Source: Duganella aquatilis
GTDB taxonomy: Bacteria; Pseudomonadota; Gammaproteobacteria; Burkholderiales; Burkholderiaceae_D
Direction: 5' to 3'
NCBI RefSeq assembly: GCF_009674565.1
Contig: NZ_WKJL01000027.1
Coordinates: 1-64,000, forward strand
Length of the DNA: 64,000 nt
Shown here: positions 59,591 through 64,000 of the stretch, one piece after another
Layout: every line of letters begins with the position of its first letter
How positions within the stretch are numbered: the stretch's first letter is position 1
Translations under genes and position numbers: made by a program
Notes under the pieces: generated by a model
Seen by the model: the letters and a program-made list of their open reading frames with translations, nothing else
Told to the model about the DNA's origin: nothing
Databases searched by the model: none

Positions 59591-61392
59591 GCGTGTCCGC
59601 CGCGGCGCCGCTGCGGCGCTACCCGCTGCTGCGCTGCCTGGCCATCTACCGCACCATGCCGCTGCTGGTGGGCGCCACCTTGCTGCTATTCGTGGCAGCC
59701 AATGCCGGCCTGGCGTGCCAGCAATGGCTGCTTGGCCTTGCCGTGCACGATGTCACGCAAGGAAAGGCCGTGTTGCGGCTGGCCGACGGCACGCTGGATC
59801 ATGCACCGGCGCTGCGTTGGCTGGCCGTGCTGGGCGCCGTGGCGCTGGCGCGCGCACTGCTGGCGTATGCGGTGACGCTGGCGTCGCAACAATGCAACCA
59901 GCGTTTGCTGACATTGCTGCGCGCCCGTATTTTCAACCAGGTCCAGCAGCTGCCGCTGGCCTATCACTGGCGCCACGGCATGGGGGAGCTGGTCAGCCTC
60001 ACCACGCGCGACGCCGACAAGGTGCGCGACGCCATGATTACCTTCTGGCGCCAGGGCGTCGACACGGTGCTGGTGTTGGTCGCGGTGCCGGGCCTGTTGA
60101 GCTGGTACCACCCGGCGCTGGGCCTGGTGCCCTTGCTGCTCAGTGCCGTGGCGCTGGCCCTGCTGCTGCACCAGGCCGGCCATCTGGTGGTGCTGGACCG
60201 CGCCACCGGCGCCGCCTATGACCGCGTCAACCAGGACATTTCGGAAGGCGTCACCGGCGTGCGCGTGATCAAGTCGTTCGTGCTGGAACGCCAGCGCAGC
60301 GAACGGTTTGCGCGCGAGGTGGCCTTGTTTGCGGCGCAGTCGCGTGCCGCGCTGGTGTATGCCAGTTCGCGCGTGCCGCTGCCGCAGACGGTGGTGGCGA
60401 TGGGACATGTGTGGATCATGCTGTACGGCGCACAACTGGTCGCGCGCGGCCAGCTGGATCTGGGACAGCTGACCGCCGCCTTGCTGCTGGCGACCATGCT
60501 GGTGTTCCGCCTGGAGGGCGTGGGCAGCGCCATGCAGGCCTGGTCCGACGCCCGCTCCTCGGCCGGCCGCATCTGGGATCTGCTCGACACGCCGCTGTCG
60601 CTCGGCGGCGGTGCCGGCGTGCTGCCGCCTGGTCCACTAGGGTGCCGCCTCACGCAGGTGACGCTGGGCGCGCCTGGTGGTGGCAAGCAGATACTCGACG
60701 ACTGCACGCTGACGCTGGCGCCCGGCGAAGTGGTGGCGCTGGTCGGTCCCACCGGCGCCGGGAAAAGCATGCTGGCGCACCTGCTGCCACGCCTGCTGAA
60801 ACCGGACAGCGGCACGGTGGAATTGGGTGCCGGTGCGGACGGTTGGCAAGACGCCGCCAGTCTGGATCTGGCGGCGTTGCGGCGGCGCGTGCATGTGGTG
60901 CCGCAGGAGAGCTTCCTGTTTTCCGATACGGTGGCGGCCAATCTGCGCCTGGCCGCACCGCATGCCAGCGACGCCGACCTGCAGCGCGCACTGAGGCTGG
61001 CCAGCGCCGGCGATATCGTCGCCGGCCTTGAACATGGACAGGAAACGCAACTGGGCGAGCGTGGCGCGACGCTGTCCGGCGGCCAGCGGCAGCGGCTATG
61101 CCTGGCGCGCGCCTTGCTGGCGGCGCCCGACCTGCTGGTGCTCGACGATGCCACCAGCGCGCTGGACGCCGTCACCGAACGACGTGTGCTGGAGGCGCTG
61201 CGCAGCGACGCCGCCGGCCGTCCGACGCTGCTGCTGATCGCCAGCAAACTGTCCACCGTGCTGCATGCCGACCGCGTGCTGCTGCTGGATGGCGGCCGCA
61301 TCGCCGCCACCGGCACCCATGCGCAGCTGGCGCGCGGCTATCGCGCCTACCGCGAGTTGCTGGGCATGGACGAGGAGGTGGCCCATGGCTAA
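59587..61392 (+). CDS. ABC exporter half-transporter with degenerate ATP site
   Basis: A 601-residue fused membrane-ATPase protein (MsbA-like fold, six segments in about residues 20-330). Walker A (GPTGAGKS, about 387-394) and the signature LSGGQ (about 496) are normal. But Walker B ends in Asp instead of Glu (LLVLDDATSALD, about 516) and the H-loop His is replaced (IASKLSTV instead of IAHRLSTV, about 549). These are the hallmarks of the non-catalytic half of a heterodimeric exporter. It starts with GTG overlapping the importer ATPase and overlaps its partner by 8 bases. Confidence 0.9.
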   Translation: MSVSAAAPLRRYPLLRCLAIYRTMPLLVGATLLLFVAANAGLACQQWLLGLAVHDVTQGKAVLRLADGTLDHAPALRWLAVLGAVALARALLAYAVTLASQQCNQRLLTLLRARIFNQVQQLPLAYHWRHGMGELVSLTTRDADKVRDAMITFWRQGVDTVLVLVAVPGLLSWYHPALGLVPLLLSAVALALLLHQAGHLVVLDRATGAAYDRVNQDISEGVTGVRVIKSFVLERQRSERFAREVALFAAQSRAALVYASSRVPLPQTVVAMGHVWIMLYGAQLVARGQLDLGQLTAALLLATMLVFRLEGVGSAMQAWSDARSSAGRIWDLLDTPLSLGGGAGVLPPGPLGCRLTQVTLGAPGGGKQILDDCTLTLAPGEVVALVGPTGAGKSMLAHLLPRLLKPDSGTVELGAGADGWQDAASLDLAALRRRVHVVPQESFLFSDTVAANLRLAAPHASDADLQRALRLASAGDIVAGLEHGQETQLGERGATLSGGQRQRLCLARALLAAPDLLVLDDATSALDAVTERRVLEALRSDAAGRPTLLLIASKLSTVLHADRVLLLDGGRIAATGTHAQLARGYRAYRELLGMDEEVAHG

Positions 61393-63250
61393 ACCGGCAG
61401 CACTCACCAGCGACCTCGCCACCGAAGAAGCGCTGGCCGGCAAGCCGCTGTTGCGCCGCGCCGCGTTGCAACGCCTGCTGCCGCTGCTGCGGCCCGTACG
61501 GGTGCGCATCGCCGCCGTGGTCGTGCTGGAAATCCTGCTGGTGGCGTCGATTTTCGTGCGGCCCTGGTTTGTGCGCGAACTGGTCGATCATGGCCTGCTG
61601 CGCGACGGCAGCGGCTGGCGGCTGGACTGGCCGCTGCTGTCATGGCTGGGCGCCGGGCTGGCCGCAACCTGGGTGGCGCGCTTTGCGCTGGCCGGCGCCG
61701 CGCGCTACCAGGCCGGCAGCGCCGCCATCGCGGTGCTGAACGATTTGCGGGTGCGGGCGTTCACCCATGTGCAGGCCTTGAGCGTGTCGTACTTCGACCG
61801 CGCCAAGGCGGGCCGCATCATGTCGCGCCTGGACCGCGACATCGACAGCCTGGAACCGCTGCTGATCCAGGGGCCGCCGGAGCTGCTGTCGGTGGTGCTG
61901 CGCTGCGTGCTGGCCGGGGTTCTGCTGTGGCATATCGCGCCGCCGTTGTTTGCCAGCCTGGCCATCGTGATCGTACCGCTGGCCGCCGGCACCTGGCTGT
62001 TCCGGCGTGTCACGCGCAGCAACTGGGCCCGGGTGGCCGAGCACCGCAGCGGCTACACCGCGCATCTGGTGGAGACCGTCACCGGCGTGCAGCTGCTGCA
62101 GCAAAGCGGCCGGCAGGCGGCCAACCTGCTGCGCTATCAGGCGCTGCTGAAACTGTTCAGCACCTCGATGATACGCGGCGGCGTGACTTCCGGCTGGTTC
62201 GCGCCCTATACCGGATTGCTGTCCAACCTGGCCATGGCACTGCTGCTGTTCAGCGGTGCGCACGGTTTGGCGCAGGGCGATGTCAGCGCCGGCCAGATCA
62301 TCGAGAGCCTGTTCTATGTGGTGCTGTTCCTCGGACCGTTGCAGGAGCTGGGCGACCTGTTCGAGCGCCACGCGGCGGGGATGGCGTCGGCCGACCGCAT
62401 TTTCCTGCTGCTCGACACCGTGCCCGAAGTGCATGACCGGCCGCAGGCCGGCGCACCGGCCAGGGTGAATGGCCAGGTCGATTTCGAACAGGTGCGCTTT
62501 GCCTACCGCGCCGACCTGCGCGAACCGGTGATACGTGGACTGGATCTGCGCATCCGCGCCGGCGAGATGCTGGCCATCGTCGGCCCGACCGGCCATGGCA
62601 AGAGCACACTGGTGCAGCTGCTGACGCGCTTCTACGACGTGCAGAATGGCCGCATCGCGCTCGATGGTGTCGATGTGCGCGACTATACACAGCACAACCT
62701 GCGCCGCCACATTGGCGTGGTCTTACAGGACAACGTGCTGTTCACCGGTTCGATACTCGACAACCTGCGTCTGGCCGCGCCCGACGCCGACGACGCCACG
62801 TTGATCGCGGCAGCGCGCGCCCTGGGCGCCGACGAAGTGCTGGAACGGTTGCCGCACGGCTACCACACCGAAGTCGGCGCCTCGGGACGGCGGTTGAGCC
62901 ACGGCCAGCGGCAACTGGTGTGCCTGGTGCGCGCCTACCTGGCCGATCCGGCGGTGCTGGTCTTGGATGAAGCCACGTCGGCGGTGGACATGCACAGCGA
63001 ACGGCGCATCAGCCGCGCGCTGCGCCGGCTGTGCGCAGGCCGCACGTCGATCGTCATCGCGCACCGGCTGGCGACCATCCGCGACGCCGACCGCATCGCC
63101 GTCATCCGTCATGGCGTGGTGGAGGAGCTGGGTGGTCACGAGGCCTTGCTGGCGCGGGACGGGGTGTATGCGCAGCTGTACGCCAGCCATGAGCGCAGCG
63201 CTGCTGTGCCAGCAGCCTGCGTTCCGGCTGTTGCTGGCGCAGCAGGCTGA
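61385..63250 (+). CDS. ABC exporter half-transporter with canonical catalytic site
   Basis: A 621-residue partner of the preceding gene. Six membrane segments lie in about residues 38-345. Walker A is GPTGHGKST (about 400), Walker B is VLVLDEATSAVD with the catalytic Glu, and the H-loop is IAHRLAT with its His. The signature is altered to LSHGQ (about 503). In a heterodimer this altered signature would face the degenerate Walker sites of the first half, giving one dead and one live ATP site. The substrate (toxic by-product, sulfite or other) is unknown. Confidence 0.92.
   Translation: MAKPAALTSDLATEEALAGKPLLRRAALQRLLPLLRPVRVRIAAVVVLEILLVASIFVRPWFVRELVDHGLLRDGSGWRLDWPLLSWLGAGLAATWVARFALAGAARYQAGSAAIAVLNDLRVRAFTHVQALSVSYFDRAKAGRIMSRLDRDIDSLEPLLIQGPPELLSVVLRCVLAGVLLWHIAPPLFASLAIVIVPLAAGTWLFRRVTRSNWARVAEHRSGYTAHLVETVTGVQLLQQSGRQAANLLRYQALLKLFSTSMIRGGVTSGWFAPYTGLLSNLAMALLLFSGAHGLAQGDVSAGQIIESLFYVVLFLGPLQELGDLFERHAAGMASADRIFLLLDTVPEVHDRPQAGAPARVNGQVDFEQVRFAYRADLREPVIRGLDLRIRAGEMLAIVGPTGHGKSTLVQLLTRFYDVQNGRIALDGVDVRDYTQHNLRRHIGVVLQDNVLFTGSILDNLRLAAPDADDATLIAAARALGADEVLERLPHGYHTEVGASGRRLSHGQRQLVCLVRAYLADPAVLVLDEATSAVDMHSERRISRALRRLCAGRTSIVIAHRLATIRDADRIAVIRHGVVEELGGHEALLARDGVYAQLYASHERSAAVPAACVPAVAGAAG
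63201..63245. promoter_or_regulatory. Two CTGCTG-N3-CAGCAG-type dyads 30 bases apart (putative activator sites)
   Basis: CTGCTG-TGC-CAGCAG at 63201-63215 and TTGCTG-GCG-CAGCAG at 63231-63245 lie on the same DNA face and 50 bases upstream of a sigma-54 promoter. They fall in the last codons of the exporter gene, where CTG/CAG codons are common, so chance is possible. Confidence 0.5.
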
Positions 63251-63263
63251 CGCTGGAAAACAT

Positions 63264-63293
63264 GCAAATGGGCCGGTAAACCGCTCCATTTGC
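63264..63293. promoter_or_regulatory. Inverted repeat abutting a -24 box
   Basis: GCAAATGG and CCATTTGC are perfect 8-base arms 14 bases apart, ending 1 base before the -24 box at 63295. The position copies that of the inverted repeat at 54551-54584; the sequence is different. Confidence 0.5.
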
Positions 63294-63294
63294 G

Positions 63295-63310
63295 TGGCAT
63301 GGAGTTTGCA
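63295..63310 (+). promoter_or_regulatory. Sigma-54 promoter of the intact DszB-like gene
   Basis: TGGCATGGAGTTTGCA fits TGGCACG-N4-TTGCW apart from one base. The predicted start of transcription near 63322 helps to choose the start codon at 63367 over an in-frame ATG at 63328. Confidence 0.82.
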
Positions 63311-63366
63311 AAACAAGGAAGACGAGCATGGCCGCCGGCCAGCCGAATACTACCCAGGAGAGCATG

Positions 63367-64000
63367 ATGAGCAAAGCACTAGATACTTTGTGGTACACCC
63401 GCTGCCCGGTGCCGACGGGACTGGGCATCGCCCTGCAACGCGGCTGGCTGGAAGAAGCGTTTGCGCAGCAGCATACCGCCATCAAGTCCTTGCAGGAATC
63501 GGATGACGTGGCCGTGCGTGAATCGCACTTCGACCATACGCTGCAAAACTCGGTCCGTCATGGCGGCAACATCCCCGCCATCTGGGCGCGCGCCGCCGGC
63601 CGCCAGACCCGCGTGCTGGGACTGTCTTGGGCCGATGAAATCCAGCTGATCCTCACCTTGCCCGGTTCCGGCATCAACAGCGTGCGCGATCTGAAGGGCC
63701 GCAAGTTCGGGCTGCCGTTGTGGCGCAATGTGCAGATCGATTTCGCGCGCGCGCAGGCGATGCGCGCGCTGGAAAACGCGCTACGCCTGGACGGTCTGGA
63801 AGTGTCGGACGTGGAATTGGTCGATTTTGTGATCGAACGGCGCCCGAGCGAAGAACCAGTGGTGCGTATCGACGGCAAGGCCGATCTCAGTACCGGCGGT
63901 GGCGGTTCGCGCAACGCGGAGCTGGTGGGCCTGTTGCGCGGCGAAGTCGATGCGATCTTCCTCAAGGGCGCGCACGCGGCGCAGCTGGTTCACCACTTCG
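63367..64000 (+). CDS. DszB-like desulfinase candidate (cut by window edge)
   Basis: The first 211 residues are present. It has the SsuA-like fold without a signal peptide and resembles 2'-hydroxybiphenyl-2-sulfinate desulfinase (DszB). The DszB catalytic set Cys27-His60-Arg70 is matched by Cys13 (TRCPVPTGL), His54 and Arg64 (HFDHTLQNSVRHGGNIP), with the same 10-residue His-Arg step and the following GG. It should release sulfite from an organic sulfinate in the cytoplasm; the true substrate is not known. AGGAG lies 6 bases before ATG 63367; ATG 63364 is an alternative. Confidence 0.8.
   Translation, partial: MSKALDTLWYTRCPVPTGLGIALQRGWLEEAFAQQHTAIKSLQESDDVAVRESHFDHTLQNSVRHGGNIPAIWARAAGRQTRVLGLSWADEIQLILTLPGSGINSVRDLKGRKFGLPLWRNVQIDFARAQAMRALENALRLDGLEVSDVELVDFVIERRPSEEPVVRIDGKADLSTGGGGSRNAELVGLLRGEVDAIFLKGAHAAQLVHHF

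Noticed and set aside
63328..63366. Earlier ATG for the DszB-like gene
   Set aside because: It would lie only about 6 bases from the predicted transcription start, which leaves no room for a ribosome site; ATG 63367 has AGGAG at good spacing and matches the paralogue's start.

Overview
This 64 kb window is GC-rich, densely packed chromosomal DNA from a Gram-negative bacterium. Protein content (large chemoreceptor set, TonB receptors, Tat substrates, sigma-54 activators, DoxX-like and GbsR-type proteins) and my recollection of the GGGGTCTGACCCC-type intergenic repeat suggest a betaproteobacterium of the Oxalobacteraceae (Massilia/Duganella/Janthinobacterium group). That placement is inference, not a database result. 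I saw no tRNA, rRNA, insertion sequence, prophage or CRISPR array.

Layout. (1) 0-4 kb: a cut-off exported/membrane sensor, panD, a Crp/Fnr regulator, a chemoreceptor and aqpZ. (2) 4.4-18.2 kb: a chemosensory operon in one direction: receptor, cheY, STAS protein, cheA, cheW, cheR, cheD, cheB, a receiver-EAL phosphodiesterase, receptor, second cheW and two more receptors. The last three receptors end in an aromatic-x-x-aromatic tail that fits a CheR/CheB tether. (3) 18.3-32.7 kb: an exported methyltransferase, then a long operon: two tandem tldD-like/pmbA-like pairs (both TldD-like proteins carry Tat signals), DUF4159, a MoxR ATPase, DUF58, a BatA-like protein and two large membrane proteins. 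(4) 32.7-38.4 kb: a flavin-binding PNPOx-like protein divergent from a MocR/PdxR regulator, a TonB receptor and a spermidine-synthase-like protein. (5) 38.4-45.8 kb (minus strand): membrane fusion protein, ABC ATPase, two MacB/FtsX-type permeases, an NtrC-family response regulator and its histidine kinase. (6) 46-52 kb: a MutS-like membrane ATPase, a 2OG-Fe(II) oxygenase, a GbsR/MarR regulator with an SDR/DoxX gene pair, and a chemoreceptor. (7) 52-64 kb: an apparent organosulfur island: two DszB-like proteins (one with the catalytic Cys-His-Arg, one lacking Cys and His), an SfnR-like sigma-54 activator, a TonB receptor, an SsuABC-like importer and a heterodimeric ABC exporter with one degenerate ATP site.

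Two regulatory circuits stand out from reading the DNA. First, the tldD/MoxR operon (19.3 kb) and the ABC efflux/two-component operon (45.8 kb) have the same promoter layout: a sigma-54 -24/-12 element, a perfect IHF consensus, and an array of five CGGACA repeats spaced roughly one helical turn apart, all in the same order and orientation. This suggests that the linked NtrC-family regulator controls both. Second, three near-identical sigma-54 promoters (TGGCATG...TGCA) sit in front of the inactive-looking DszB paralogue, the TonB receptor/ABC operon and the intact DszB-like gene. Each has an upstream CTGCTG-N3-CAGCA(G/A) dyad, which suggests one regulon run by the SfnR-like activator. A third, simpler circuit is the GbsR-like repressor, which has an identical 20-bp palindrome at its own promoter and at the downstream SDR gene.
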